Made by a program: the position numbers and the translations under genes
Assembly (NCBI GenBank): GCA_903853385.1
Contig: CAINTJ010000102.1
Location: 61,993-125,992 of the forward strand
Direction: 5' to 3'
Source of the DNA: an uncultured Gammaproteobacteria bacterium
GTDB taxonomy: Bacteria > Pseudomonadota > Gammaproteobacteria > Pseudomonadales > Pseudohongiellaceae
DNA: 64,000 bases
The notes under the pieces: generated by a model
Told to the model about the DNA's origin: nothing
Seen by the model: only the letters and a program-made list of their open reading frames with translations
The model's database searches: none
Shown: piece by piece, positions 1 to 8,475 of the stretch
Layout of the letters: each line of letters starts with the position of its first letter
Numbering within the stretch: the first letter of the stretch is position 1

Positions 1-89
1 CGCGTTGGGGCGCCAGCAGCGGTTTCTGGACCACCACGCAGTTCGTGGAAGCTGTCTACAAAAATCTCAGCACTGCCCAGGGTAAATGA
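1..89 (+). CDS. C-terminal end of an unidentified protein (cut by window edge)
   Basis: An open frame enters from the left edge (first full codon at base 3) and ends with TGA at 87-89. It encodes about 28 residues, including the stretch GFWTTTQFVEAVYKNL. The stop overlaps the next start as ATGA, the pattern of translationally coupled genes used throughout this window. That overlap is the main reason to believe the frame. Too little is visible to name a family. Confidence 0.55.
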   Translation, partial: RWGASSGFWTTTQFVEAVYKNLSTAQGK

Positions 90-841
90 CCATGATGAAA
101 TTGTTCCGATTTGCAATTGCACTGGGCCTGTATGCGGGTGCTGCAGTGGCGCAGCCACCAGGACCGGGTCCCCAGGGGCCGGCCACCGCTAAAGCGGTCG
201 CCCCCCACGACATTACTGGCTACTGGGTTGCGGTGGTCACTGAAGACTGGCGTTATCGCATGATCACCGCCAAGGCGGGCGATTACCCTGGAATCAATCT
301 GACCCCGGCCGCACAGCTGGTGGCCAATGCCTGGGATCCTGCCAAGGACATTGCCGCGGGCAACGTCTGCAAGGCCTATGGCGCTGGTGGTCTCTTGCGT
401 TTGCCAACTCGACTCCACATCACCTGGTCCAGCGATAACGTACTCAGTATCGAGACCGATGCTGGCAAGCAAAAGCGGCTCTTGAAGTTTGGCTCAGCGC
501 AGGATGGCGCCGGCGCCGGCACTTTGCAGGGTGTTTCAAAGGCGCGTTGGGATTTGCAACGTGAGCGTGCGTTTGGTCCGGTTGTGAATGGGACGCTGGA
601 AGTTGTTACCACCCAGATGGCGCCAGGCTATGTGCGTAAAAACGGGGTGCCATATGGAGAGGGTGCCAAGTTGACCGAATATTACGAAACGGTGAAGGAA
701 GACAATGGTGAGCAATTCCTGATCGTCATTGCCAACCTGGAAGATGCGGCCAATTTGGCCCAGCCGGTACTGACCAGCACCAATTTCAAACGCGAACCGG
801 ATGGCAAGAAGTGGGATCCGAGTGAGTGCATGGCAAAGTAA
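86..841 (+). CDS. Exported protein of unknown function (251 aa)
   Basis: The protein starts with a typical Sec signal peptide: Lys5, a hydrophobic core to about residue 20, and a likely cut after AAVA before QPPG. The mature part is soluble, with a Pro/Gly-rich start and then the segment DITGYWVAVVTEDWRYRM, but I recognise no catalytic motif. Two start codons, ATG 86 and ATG 92, lie in frame; 86 is taken because it overlaps the upstream stop. It ends before a strong bidirectional terminator and faces a DUF6152 gene. Periplasmic location is inferred from the signal peptide and the function is unknown. Confidence 0.8.
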   Translation: MTMMKLFRFAIALGLYAGAAVAQPPGPGPQGPATAKAVAPHDITGYWVAVVTEDWRYRMITAKAGDYPGINLTPAAQLVANAWDPAKDIAAGNVCKAYGAGGLLRLPTRLHITWSSDNVLSIETDAGKQKRLLKFGSAQDGAGAGTLQGVSKARWDLQRERAFGPVVNGTLEVVTTQMAPGYVRKNGVPYGEGAKLTEYYETVKEDNGEQFLIVIANLEDAANLAQPVLTSTNFKREPDGKKWDPSECMAK

Positions 842-865
842 GTGATACACACATCAAGCATGCAT

Positions 866-895
866 AAAAAAGCCGGGATCAAACCCGGCTTTTTT
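866..895. terminator. Bidirectional rho-independent terminator
   Basis: AGCCGGG (871-877) pairs with CCCGGCT (884-890) across a 6-nt loop. The hairpin is flanked by A6 on the left and T5 on the right, so it can end transcription from both the exported-protein gene on the plus strand and the DUF6152 gene on the minus strand. Confidence 0.9.
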
Positions 896-915
896 ATGTG
901 TGGGCAGACCTGGTA

Positions 916-1323
916 TCAGTCGAAACTTTCACCTTTCTGGCCCCAACCGAAATTGTCGGAAGTGCGACGAATACTCTGCATGCGCAAGCGATGGTCGCCC
1001 TCATCCCGGCTTGGCTGCCCGACTACAATCACCTCATCGCCGATTTTGAATGAGTCGCGGGTAAGTCCCTGGCGTTCCAGCGCAGTGGAACCACCCCATT
1101 CAATGCCCCATCGTTGTTCAACGCCTTTGGCATCGGGTGCAATTACCATCACGGAGGAATGCGGGTTGCGGAAATTCATCTGGACCAGCTTGCCTTTGAT
1201 TTCTGCTTTTTTCTCAAGATCATAGCTGGCGGAGAATGAATGATGGGCCTGGGCAACCGACAGGGTTGTCAACAACCCCCAGACTGCCAAACCGGCCATT
1301 GTTATTTTTTTAACTGTTTGCAT
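916..1323 (-). CDS. DUF6152 family periplasmic protein
   Basis: This 135-aa protein has a signal peptide (cut after SVAQA) followed by HHSFSASYD, then KGKLVQMNFRNPHSSVMV and GDEVIVVGQPSRD. The mature N-terminal HHSF and the NPH motif are hallmarks of the DUF6152 family, small periplasmic proteins that often have an OB-fold-like beta structure and no assigned role. The ATG at 1323 is chosen because it places a clean signal peptide at the N-terminus; an upstream in-frame start would add 25 unlikely residues. The gene stands alone on the minus strand, between terminators. Confidence 0.8.
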   Translation of the reverse strand: MQTVKKITMAGLAVWGLLTTLSVAQAHHSFSASYDLEKKAEIKGKLVQMNFRNPHSSVMVIAPDAKGVEQRWGIEWGGSTALERQGLTRDSFKIGDEVIVVGQPSRDEGDHRLRMQSIRRTSDNFGWGQKGESFD

Positions 1324-1396
1324 GGTGTGTCGACCCCCTCGGTCAAAGTGACATGCAACAGTATAGCCCGCAGCAGTACACTTTGCAGCGGGCAAC

Positions 1397-1419
1397 AAAA
1401 AACCGGCACAGGGCCGGTT
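1397..1419 (-). terminator. Rho-independent terminator of rpsT
   Basis: Read on the minus strand, AACCGGC, a 5-nt loop and GCCGGTT (1419-1401) run into a U6 tract. The hairpin lies about 45 nt after the rpsT stop. Confidence 0.85.
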
Positions 1420-1463
1420 CAGGTAGAACCAGCCAGCAGCATGCCGCTGGCTGATTGCTTCGA

Positions 1464-1736
1464 TCAGGCAGCTACTTGCAAAGCCTTGATAGAAGCATTC
1501 AGACGGCTCTTGTGACGAGCGGCCTTGTTCTTGTGGATGATGCCTTTGTCGGCCATACGGTCGATCACGGGCACTGCTTCCACATAGGCTGCAGTGGCGG
1601 CGGCATGGTCTTTGGTTTCAATGGCAGCGATTACCTTTTTCAGGTAGGTGCGAACCATGGAACGGAAACTGGCGTTGTGCTGACGGCGTTTTTCGGCCTG
1701 TTTGGCACGCTTTTGAGCTTGTACGGTATTGGCCAA
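1464..1736 (-). CDS. rpsT: 30S ribosomal protein S20
   Basis: The 90-aa basic helical protein [20 protein letters not shown]... is a clear S20, which binds 16S rRNA in the body of the small subunit. Translation must start at TTG (1736-1734): the conserved N-terminus begins there, and CAGGAG lies 6 nt upstream. In E. coli S20 also starts at UUG, and the weak start is part of S20 translational autoregulation, so the same control is plausible here. A terminator follows. The gene is divergent from ribF across a 434-bp gap where many Gammaproteobacteria carry murJ. Confidence 0.97.
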   Translation of the reverse strand: MANTVQAQKRAKQAEKRRQHNASFRSMVRTYLKKVIAAIETKDHAAATAAYVEAVPVIDRMADKGIIHKNKAARHKSRLNASIKALQVAA

Positions 1737-2170
1737 GGGAAACTCCTGAACTCAATGATTTATATGATTAATGCGACTTTTTATAGATACTTAACAGGTA
1801 TTAAACGGGTACTGAATCCATAGCTGGAAGCTTGCTTTCCAACCCGCCTGAGGCGGCTCGAAAAAAGGCGTGCACTATGCTTTTGCCAAGGCTAAAAGTC
1901 AAGCCTGGCTTGGTGTTGTGGCGGCTGGCAAGCAGGGGTAACTGCCGGTAACATGCGGAAAATTTTCGGTTTCCCCCCTAAGTAATGTCTTCTTGCCCTT
2001 TTCTAGCTCCAGAATCACTGCTGGCTGTTCAGCATGCTGGCGGACTACAACCATGCTCGATTGCAAGATCCGGGGCAATCCTGCTGTTCGGGTGTTGGGC
2101 AAGTTGCTGCATGGCCTGCCCTGTGTTTTTTCACTCCACATAATGCCTTTTTGAAGAGCGGTCCGTCCGG
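1737..2170. other. 434-bp gene-free region between rpsT and ribF
   Basis: It holds the leaders of two divergent genes. Next to rpsT there is an AT-rich stretch (about 1750-1805) suited to a promoter. A small hairpin, CCGCC/GGCGG, lies at about 1844-1856, and CATAAT at 2139-2144 is a possible -10 box for ribF without a convincing -35. No conserved reading frame is visible, and I see no trace of murJ. Confidence 0.5.
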
Positions 2171-3106
2171 ATGATCCAGGTTTTCCATGCAGTGGCAGCA
2201 GCCAGAGCTGCGTTAGGCGCATGTGTCGTTACCATTGGTAAATACGACGGCATGCATCTGGGGCATCAACTGATATTGCAGCAACTGCAAGCTGAAGCTG
2301 CGCGCCTGCAGGTACCGACACTGGTAATTTTGAGCGAACCCCAGCCGGAAGAATTTTTTGCAGGCAACACGGCCCCGGCCCGACTTAACGCTTTTCACGA
2401 CAAGGTGGCGTTTCTTGATGGCTTCGGTATTGATGCAGTCTATTGTCTTCGCTTCGATCATGACACCAGTCGACAGCTGCCGGAGGATTTTGTCTTGCAC
2501 ACCTTGATCGATGGGCTTGGCATGAAGGGGATCGTGGTGGGCGAGGATTTCCGCTTCGGGCATCATCGCAAGGGCAGCACTGAAACTTTACACCACCTGT
2601 CCTCATTGCACGGCTTTAGCGTGAGTGCAGTAGCTCCGTGCCTCGATAAGCATGAGAGGATCAGCAGTACCCTGATTCGCCAATGCCTGCATCGGGGTGA
2701 TTGCATGCGGGTGAGCCAGTGTCTTGGCCGGCCTTATTCGATCAGCGGCACTGTCATTGCTGGCAAAAAGCTGGGTCGGCAACTGGGCTTTCCTACTGCC
2801 AATGTAGCCTTGCTCAGCAACAAACTGGCATTGTCAGGGGTATTCGTTGTGCAGGTTGAAGAGGGAGCAGTGATGCGACCCGGTGTGGCCAGCATGGGTT
2901 ACAACCCGACTGTGAGTGATAGCCAGCAGGCTTCACTGGAGGTTTTTTTGCTGGATTATGACGGCGATCTCTATGGCAAGCAGCTCAAGGTCAACTTTCT
3001 TCATAAGCTGCGCGATGAGCTCAAATACCCCACCTTGGCTGAGTTGAAGCAACAGATGGCGCTTGATGTGCAGAACACCAGACTCTATTTTGGAGCAGGC
3101 CAATGA
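2171..3106 (+). CDS. ribF: Bifunctional riboflavin kinase / FAD synthetase
   Basis: The 311-aa protein converts riboflavin to FMN and then FAD in the cytosol. The N-terminal adenylyltransferase domain shows TIGKYDGMHLGHQ (about 22-34), the family's GxFDGVHxGH nucleotide-binding motif, and SSTLIRQCLHRGD. The C-terminal flavokinase domain shows GRQLGFPTANV and GVASMGYNPTV. It overlaps lspA by ATGA, whereas ileS sits between these genes in most relatives. It heads a ribF-lspA-fkpB-ispH operon. Confidence 0.95.
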   Translation: MIQVFHAVAAARAALGACVVTIGKYDGMHLGHQLILQQLQAEAARLQVPTLVILSEPQPEEFFAGNTAPARLNAFHDKVAFLDGFGIDAVYCLRFDHDTSRQLPEDFVLHTLIDGLGMKGIVVGEDFRFGHHRKGSTETLHHLSSLHGFSVSAVAPCLDKHERISSTLIRQCLHRGDCMRVSQCLGRPYSISGTVIAGKKLGRQLGFPTANVALLSNKLALSGVFVVQVEEGAVMRPGVASMGYNPTVSDSQQASLEVFLLDYDGDLYGKQLKVNFLHKLRDELKYPTLAELKQQMALDVQNTRLYFGAGQ

Positions 3107-3615
3107 CAAACAGTATTGAAGCGACAGGCAATCACAAGACTATCCCGCTATGGGTCTTGTGGTTGTTGGTAAGTGTCATTGTCATGCTTGATCAATATAC
3201 CAAGCTGCTGTGTACCCAATATCTTGAGCGCGGAGTGCCCCACACAATATTCGCCGGCTTCGATTTGCTGCTGGCCTTCAACAATGGTGCTGCTTTCAGC
3301 TTTCTCAACGGGGCCGGCGGTTGGCAGCGCTGGCTGCTTAGCGGTATTTCGGTGGCGATTAGCGCGGTGCTGGTTGTATGGTTATGGCGACTGCCCAGAC
3401 AGCAGCGTTTGCTGGCTGTGGCACTTGCATTCATCCTTGGTGGTGCGCTGGGCAATCTTTATGACCGCGTCGTGATGGGTTATGTCGTGGATTTCATCAG
3501 CGTTTACGCCGGGCAGTGGCGCTTCGCAACCTTCAATGTCGCTGACGCGGCCATATCCTGTGGAGCTGCCCTGCTTGGGTTGGACATCCTTGTGAACGGA
3601 GTGCGACATGGCTAA
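3103..3615 (+). CDS. lspA: Lipoprotein signal peptidase (signal peptidase II)
   Basis: This 170-aa inner-membrane aspartyl protease cleaves lipoprotein signal peptides after diacylglycerol attachment. Four hydrophobic segments are visible. The catalytic aspartates lie in GNLYDR (Asp121) and FNVADA (Asp148), with NNGAAFSF upstream of them as in the family. Several likely substrates are encoded in this window (lipoproteins at 21.9, 29.5, 32.8 and 48.8 kb). Its start overlaps the ribF stop, and fkpB starts inside its last codons. Confidence 0.96.
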   Translation: MTNSIEATGNHKTIPLWVLWLLVSVIVMLDQYTKLLCTQYLERGVPHTIFAGFDLLLAFNNGAAFSFLNGAGGWQRWLLSGISVAISAVLVVWLWRLPRQQRLLAVALAFILGGALGNLYDRVVMGYVVDFISVYAGQWRFATFNVADAAISCGAALLGLDILVNGVRHG

Positions 3616-4126
3616 GGCAGTCGACAACAAACTGCCGTTACGGGATCTGGACCGGCACTCTGACACTGCCCCGATTGCCGCCACTGCAGCGGATACGATC
3701 GGTTCCGGTTGCAAGGTTACCTTGCACTTTTCCCTGAAGCTGGTGGACCAGCAATTGATCGACAGCAATTTCGACAGCAGTCCGGCCACGCTGGTACTGG
3801 GCAATGGCGACATGCTGCCAGGTTTTGAGCGCGTACTTTTGGGTAAAAAGGCGGGCGACACAGTTGAGGCGCTGATTCCGGCAGCTGAAGCCTTCGGCAT
3901 GATCAATCCCGATAATCAGCAGCGGTTTCCCCATTTCCAGTTTCCCCCTGACATGTCCTTGGCAGAAAATATGATGATTGAATTCAATGATGCCAGCGGT
4001 TACAAGCAGGCGGGTCGAGTGACACATATCGGCAAGCAATATGTGGAAATCGATTTCAACCATCCGCTGGCCGGGCGTGACATTGTGTTTGCCGCAGCAA
4101 TCCACAAGGTTGAGCACCACACATGA
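3608..4126 (+). CDS. fkpB: FKBP-type peptidyl-prolyl isomerase, SlpA/FkpB type
   Basis: A 172-aa cytosolic prolyl isomerase. The FKBP core starts near residue 35 ([10 protein letters not shown], then [23 protein letters not shown]). The insert-in-flap segment follows ([13 protein letters not shown]), which carries chaperone activity in SlpA proteins, and [12 protein letters not shown] ends the domain. It is about 20 residues longer than E. coli SlpA, mostly at the N-terminus. The position between lspA and ispH matches the Pseudomonas and Escherichia order. It overlaps lspA by 8 bp and ispH by ATGA. Confidence 0.94.
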   Translation: MAKAVDNKLPLRDLDRHSDTAPIAATAADTIGSGCKVTLHFSLKLVDQQLIDSNFDSSPATLVLGNGDMLPGFERVLLGKKAGDTVEALIPAAEAFGMINPDNQQRFPHFQFPPDMSLAENMMIEFNDASGYKQAGRVTHIGKQYVEIDFNHPLAGRDIVFAAAIHKVEHHT

Positions 4127-5097
4127 GTGAAGTTACCAACCAGTTTTCAATTATGCTCGCCAATCCGCGTGGTTTTTGTGCCGGTGTTGATCGCGCCATT
4201 GATATAGTCAACCGTGCACTCGACTTGTTCGGAGCGCCGATTTTTGTGCGGCACGAAGTTGTGCACAACAAGTTTGTCGTGGAAAGCCTGCGCCAGCGCG
4301 GCGCCGTGTTTGTCGATGAACTCAAAGATGTTCCCACAACGAGAGTCAATGGCCGTGAACCCATTGTGGTGTTCAGCGCGCATGGCGTGGCGCGCGAAGT
4401 CAAGGATGAAGCAGAGCGGCTTGGGCTGAAAGTGTTTGATGCCACCTGCCCATTGGTAACCAAAGTCCATATGGAAGTGCAGCGTTATAGCCATGCAGGA
4501 GAAGAATGTGTATTGATCGGCCATGCTTTTCACCCGGAAGTGGAAGGCACCATGGGGCAGTACGACGGACACAATGGTGGCCGCATTTATCTGGTGGAGG
4601 ACGAAGAAGATGTCAGTCAGCTGCAAGTGATGAATCCTTTCAAGCTGTTCTATGTCACCCAGACCACGCTGTCGATGGATGATACTGCACGCATCATCGA
4701 TGCGTTGTTCGCCCGCTTCCCGGCAATCAAAGGCCCTCGCAAAAAAGACATTTGTTATGCCACCCAGAATCGCCAGGATGCAGTGAAGCAACTGGCACTG
4801 GAGACGGATCTGGTGCTGGTGGTGGGATCCCCCAACAGTTCAAATTCCAATCGTCTGCGTGAACTGGTAGAGCGGAGCAATTGCGAGGCCTACCTGATTG
4901 ATACCGCCGGCCAGATCAATCCGGACTGGCTGCAGGGCAAGCGTCGCGTAGGCGTGACGGCAGGTGCGTCAGCACCGGATATTCTGGTTAAACAGGTCAT
5001 TGCCAGACTGGAAGATCTTGGCGGAGCTACCCCTCTGGAAATGCAGGGTGTGGAAGAGCACACGATTTTTTCGATGCCGAAGGAATTACGCTCCTAA
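4123..5097 (+). CDS. ispH: 4-hydroxy-3-methylbut-2-enyl diphosphate reductase
   Basis: The 324-aa enzyme is the last step of the MEP isoprenoid pathway, reducing HMBPP to IPP and DMAPP with a [4Fe-4S] cluster. The three cluster cysteines lie in NPRGFCAG (Cys19), DATCPLVTK and [13 protein letters not shown]. The substrate-binding SSNSNRL and SAPDILV motifs are present. It is the last gene of the ribF operon and ends 22 bp from the convergent pilR stop, with no obvious terminator between. Confidence 0.97.
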   Translation: MSEVTNQFSIMLANPRGFCAGVDRAIDIVNRALDLFGAPIFVRHEVVHNKFVVESLRQRGAVFVDELKDVPTTRVNGREPIVVFSAHGVAREVKDEAERLGLKVFDATCPLVTKVHMEVQRYSHAGEECVLIGHAFHPEVEGTMGQYDGHNGGRIYLVEDEEDVSQLQVMNPFKLFYVTQTTLSMDDTARIIDALFARFPAIKGPRKKDICYATQNRQDAVKQLALETDLVLVVGSPNSSNSNRLRELVERSNCEAYLIDTAGQINPDWLQGKRRVGVTAGASAPDILVKQVIARLEDLGGATPLEMQGVEEHTIFSMPKELRS

Positions 5098-5119
5098 GCC
5101 CGGCCCGCACAGGTCGCGC

Positions 5120-6508
5120 CTAGTCGATGTTGAGCTTTTTAAGCCGGTAGCGGAAAACACGAAAACTCATGCCAAGCTTGCGGGCTGCGGCAGTTCGGTT
5201 CCAGCGACTTGCTTGCAGCGCTTTCTCGATCACCTGGCGCTCGATGGTTTCCAGATGCTTGTCGAGTGAGAAATCCCCATCTTCCAGCGAGCTTGGCAGT
5301 TCAGGCAAAGCCAGCTGCTCTGGTTTGTCCGACAGGTAGGCCAGCTCAGGAAAATCCTGCAAGGCCAGCAAACTGTGATCGGTGAGAGCACAAGCCCGCT
5401 GCAGCATGTTTTCCAGTTCGCGCACGTTGCCAGGGAATGCATATTGTTGCATTGCTTCCATGGCTTGTGCACTGATGCCAACGACAGGGGAAGGATGCGC
5501 GGCGGTCAGCCCGGCCAGTATGTGGTCGACCAGCAATGGCAGATCTTCCCTGCGTTCGCGCAATGGCGGTACCTGCAACTCGATCACGTTGATTCGATAG
5601 AACAGATCCTGACGGAATTGACCAAGTTCCACCGACTTGGACAGATTCCTGTGGGTTGCACTGAGAATGCGTACGTCAACCGGGATTTCGCTGGACGAGC
5701 CAATCGGCCTTATCGATTTTTCCTGGATGGCCCGCAGCAATTTTACCTGCATCAACAGCGGCAGATCGCCAATTTCATCGAGAAACAAAGATCCGCCATT
5801 GGCCTGTTGGAACAAACCGGTCTTGTCCTGGTCGGCACCGGTAAAGCTGCCTTTCCTGTGGCCAAAAAACTCGCTTTCCATCAATTCAGCTGGAATGGCG
5901 CCGCAGTTTATTGCAACAAATTCCTTTTCCTTGCGGGGGCCGGAATCATGGATGGCACGTGCCACCAGCTCTTTGCCACAACCGGATTCACCGGCAATGC
6001 ACACCGGTGCCTGGCTGCGGGCAAGCTTGGCAATTTGATGCTTGAGCGCAAGAATGGCGGCAGACATGCCAATGATCTTGTCAGTGGAATTTTGCAGCTT
6101 CTCTACAGCCTGGGCGGCCTGGGAAAGTTTCAGTGCGCTTTGCACCAGATTGCGCAATTTTTGCAAATCCACCGGTTTGGAAACGAAATCAAAGGCGCCG
6201 GCTTTCAGCGCAGAGATTGCAGTTTCAGTGCTGCCGAATGCGGTGACCACTGCCACCGGCATTTTGTCGTGACATTGCTGTATCTCTTCCACCAGTTCGA
6301 GGCCATTGCCATCGGGCAGGCGCATGTCCGTGAGACAAAAATCAAAATCCGTACTCGCCAGCAGTTTGCGGGCAGTAGCCAGATTTCCAGCAGACATCGT
6401 GGCAATGTTCATGCGGCCGAGCGTAATTTCCAGCAATTCGCGGATGTCCGGCTCATCATCGACAATGAGTACGCGTTGTTGTCGTGATGGTTGCAGTGGT
6501 TGTTGCAT
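5120..6508 (-). CDS. pilR: Type IV pilus response regulator PilR (NtrC family)
   Basis: A sigma-54 activator with three domains in order: a receiver (phosphoacceptor Asp61 in LTDMRLPDG), an AAA+ domain (Walker A GESGCGKE, sigma-54 contact loop GSFTGA, LFLDEIGDLP), and a C-terminal Fis-type helix-turn-helix ending RVFRYRLKKLNID. ATG 6508 is preferred because it gives the usual short N-terminus (462 aa). ATG 6532 also lies in frame and overlaps the pilS stop as TAATG, with G-runs between the two starts. With PilS it should drive pilA from the sigma-54 promoter near 63.55 kb. Confidence 0.93.
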   Translation of the reverse strand: MQQPLQPSRQQRVLIVDDEPDIRELLEITLGRMNIATMSAGNLATARKLLASTDFDFCLTDMRLPDGNGLELVEEIQQCHDKMPVAVVTAFGSTETAISALKAGAFDFVSKPVDLQKLRNLVQSALKLSQAAQAVEKLQNSTDKIIGMSAAILALKHQIAKLARSQAPVCIAGESGCGKELVARAIHDSGPRKEKEFVAINCGAIPAELMESEFFGHRKGSFTGADQDKTGLFQQANGGSLFLDEIGDLPLLMQVKLLRAIQEKSIRPIGSSSEIPVDVRILSATHRNLSKSVELGQFRQDLFYRINVIELQVPPLRERREDLPLLVDHILAGLTAAHPSPVVGISAQAMEAMQQYAFPGNVRELENMLQRACALTDHSLLALQDFPELAYLSDKPEQLALPELPSSLEDGDFSLDKHLETIERQVIEKALQASRWNRTAAARKLGMSFRVFRYRLKKLNID

Positions 6509-6531
6509 CGTGTGGGGGCCGGGGGGGCACA

Positions 6532-8163
6532 TTAAATAGTCTGCCGGTCAGGATGGCCAAAATTGAGCCTGAAAGCACTGCGTCCATCAGCAGTTCGCTG
6601 GAAAAACAGCTGTGACTGGTTAGCTTCGCATAATTCCTTGCATATAAACAGGCCGAGACCGGTGCCACTGTTTTCGGTGGTATAGAACGGCTCGAAAATC
6701 TGTTCTTCATCGCGCTCATCAACGCCGGGACCGTCATCAATAACGTCGAGCCAGGCCAAGGCATTGGTGGCATTAACCCCCAGTTCCAGGGTTACGGCGG
6801 CTTCGCCTGTGAATTTCAGGCTGTAACGCAAGCCGTTATCGCACAAATTGGTCAACAGCTGTTCGAGCTGGCTGGGATTGAAGCGGATCCATACCGGCTC
6901 CGAGGGCACCACTACCAGACATTGAATCGGATGTTTGTAGGAGGTTTTGATGCGTTCGGCGAAACGCAGCAACCAGGTGCCAAGCTCGATTTTTTCAGTG
7001 TCGGCGATTTTATGGCGCGACAATTCCAGTACGTTCTGGATGATTTTATTCATGCGCAGGCTGTGAGTGTGAATGATGCCCAGCAAACGAGTCTCGTCCC
7101 GCCGCAGTTGCGGGGATTCACTCAGCAGTTGGGCAGCGTGGCTGATAGCACCGAGTGGATTGCGGATTTCATGGGCAATGCTGGCGGTCAGCCGGCCCAG
7201 CGACATCAGTTTCAAGTGCTGGGCACGACTGCTGAGTTCACTATAGTTCTCGAGGAAGATCAGGATATTGACGCTATTACCGGTCTGCAAATAGGTGAAA
7301 TTGGCCTGGATTTCGGGACTCTGGTTTGACAAGCGGAATTTCACCTGGCGGTTTTCTGGATGGTGGAGCCACGATTGCAGCTGTTCATGCAATATTGCCG
7401 GGATAGTCAGAGCGGTTGTCTCTTCTTTGGGTATCGCCAGGAAGTTGCGGGCGGCATCATTGCAATGCAGTACTGTCTCTTCCTGATCCAGCACCACAAT
7501 GCCGGCATGCATGCGCTGGATGATTTGTTCATTGATTTGCTGCAAGGCCTGAATACTGATGGCCTGGCGTCGGTTGATCAGATCCTTTTCGCGAATTCTG
7601 GCACCTACCGTCTGTATGCCCAGCGCGGTAATGAACAGCAGCAACCCCAGCAAGCCGGTCTGCACATAATATTCTTCAGACAAGGGTACTGAGAGGAAGT
7701 GGTAGAACTCGCCGAAGATCAGTGCAATGGAGGCGATAGCCGCGAAAAACGTGCTGATGCGGATGCCAAACAACAGGCTGCCGCTGGCAACCGGCAGGAT
7801 CAACAGGGGCGTGATGCCGCTGCTGAAACCGCCACTGGCATAACTGAGCATTTCCAGCACCACAATGTCGGTGAGGATGATCGAAGCAAAATACAGCTGG
7901 CCATTGAGGGTTTCCTGCAGTCTCGCCGGTATCAATAGCGTGGCAAGATTGAAAATGGCATAACTGATGGTCAGCCGCAGAAACAGCTCAGGGTCAACTG
8001 AACCCAGCGGTGAAGTGTTGGAGCGATAGTAGTAGCTGATAAGCAGGATCAGCGCGAGTACGAGCCGATAGAGGTTAAAGACTGTAATGATCTGCCGGTT
8101 CAGTTGCAGGGTGGCAGTTTCACCACCCAGTTGCAGAAAATAGTTGTCGTGCCATGCTCCCAT
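6532..8163 (-). CDS. pilS: Type IV pilus sensor histidine kinase PilS
   Basis: A 543-aa membrane sensor. The N-terminus carries about six hydrophobic segments (residues about 30-185), followed by a PAS-like domain (HAGIVVLDQEETVLHCNDAA), a HisKA domain with SIAHEIRNPLGAISHAAQLL, and an ATPase domain with DNGLRYS, DDGPGV and GTGLGLFICKEL. In Pseudomonas PilS senses unassembled PilA in the inner membrane and phosphorylates PilR. It forms a two-gene operon with pilR, and a small PP0621-like gene lies just upstream. Confidence 0.94.
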   Translation of the reverse strand: MGAWHDNYFLQLGGETATLQLNRQIITVFNLYRLVLALILLISYYYRSNTSPLGSVDPELFLRLTISYAIFNLATLLIPARLQETLNGQLYFASIILTDIVVLEMLSYASGGFSSGITPLLILPVASGSLLFGIRISTFFAAIASIALIFGEFYHFLSVPLSEEYYVQTGLLGLLLFITALGIQTVGARIREKDLINRRQAISIQALQQINEQIIQRMHAGIVVLDQEETVLHCNDAARNFLAIPKEETTALTIPAILHEQLQSWLHHPENRQVKFRLSNQSPEIQANFTYLQTGNSVNILIFLENYSELSSRAQHLKLMSLGRLTASIAHEIRNPLGAISHAAQLLSESPQLRRDETRLLGIIHTHSLRMNKIIQNVLELSRHKIADTEKIELGTWLLRFAERIKTSYKHPIQCLVVVPSEPVWIRFNPSQLEQLLTNLCDNGLRYSLKFTGEAAVTLELGVNATNALAWLDVIDDGPGVDERDEEQIFEPFYTTENSGTGLGLFICKELCEANQSQLFFQRTADGRSAFRLNFGHPDRQTI

Positions 8164-8168
8164 ACTAA

Positions 8169-8417
8169 TTACCGCCGGGTTTTGAGCCAGAGGCTCCTGT
8201 GCTCATTGCTGCAAAACCAGTGACTGCCGGAGGCAATTGCTTCACTTTGTGGCAAGTGCAGCTGGCACTGCTCGCATTTTACGACGGGAGTCGGGCCTGG
8301 CTGGCTGCGCTCGCTCTGGCGTTTTTGCTGCAATTCCTGTTTGCGCAGATAATTTTTGACAAACTGCCAAAGAAAGTAACCAATGAACAGATATACCAGT
8401 AGCCTTATCAAACCCAT
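8169..8417 (-). CDS. PP0621-like small membrane protein with a Cys cluster
   Basis: An 82-aa protein with one N-terminal membrane helix (GLIRLLVYLFIGYFLWQFV), a basic and polar linker, and a C-terminal metal-binding-like part: CEQC (48-51), then HWFCSNEH (66-73). This agrees with the PP0621 family often found beside pilS. ATG 8417 is chosen because longer in-frame extensions run into the nadE promoter. It ends 5 bp before pilS starts and is probably co-transcribed with it. No function is known. Confidence 0.75.
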   Translation of the reverse strand: MGLIRLLVYLFIGYFLWQFVKNYLRKQELQQKRQSERSQPGPTPVVKCEQCQLHLPQSEAIASGSHWFCSNEHRSLWLKTRR

Positions 8418-8475
8418 GCAGACACCATTTTGCCAAGTAACCCTGTAATCGCAGACAATACCGTACCTTGATGCA

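Noticed and set aside
1737..2170. Riboswitch (for example FMN) before ribF
   Set aside because: I could not find the conserved junction sequences of the FMN element; the region looks like an ordinary leader.
5375..6487. Open frame of 370 codons on the plus strand opposite pilR
   Set aside because: It is antisense to the conserved AAA+ and receiver domains of PilR and shows no family features.
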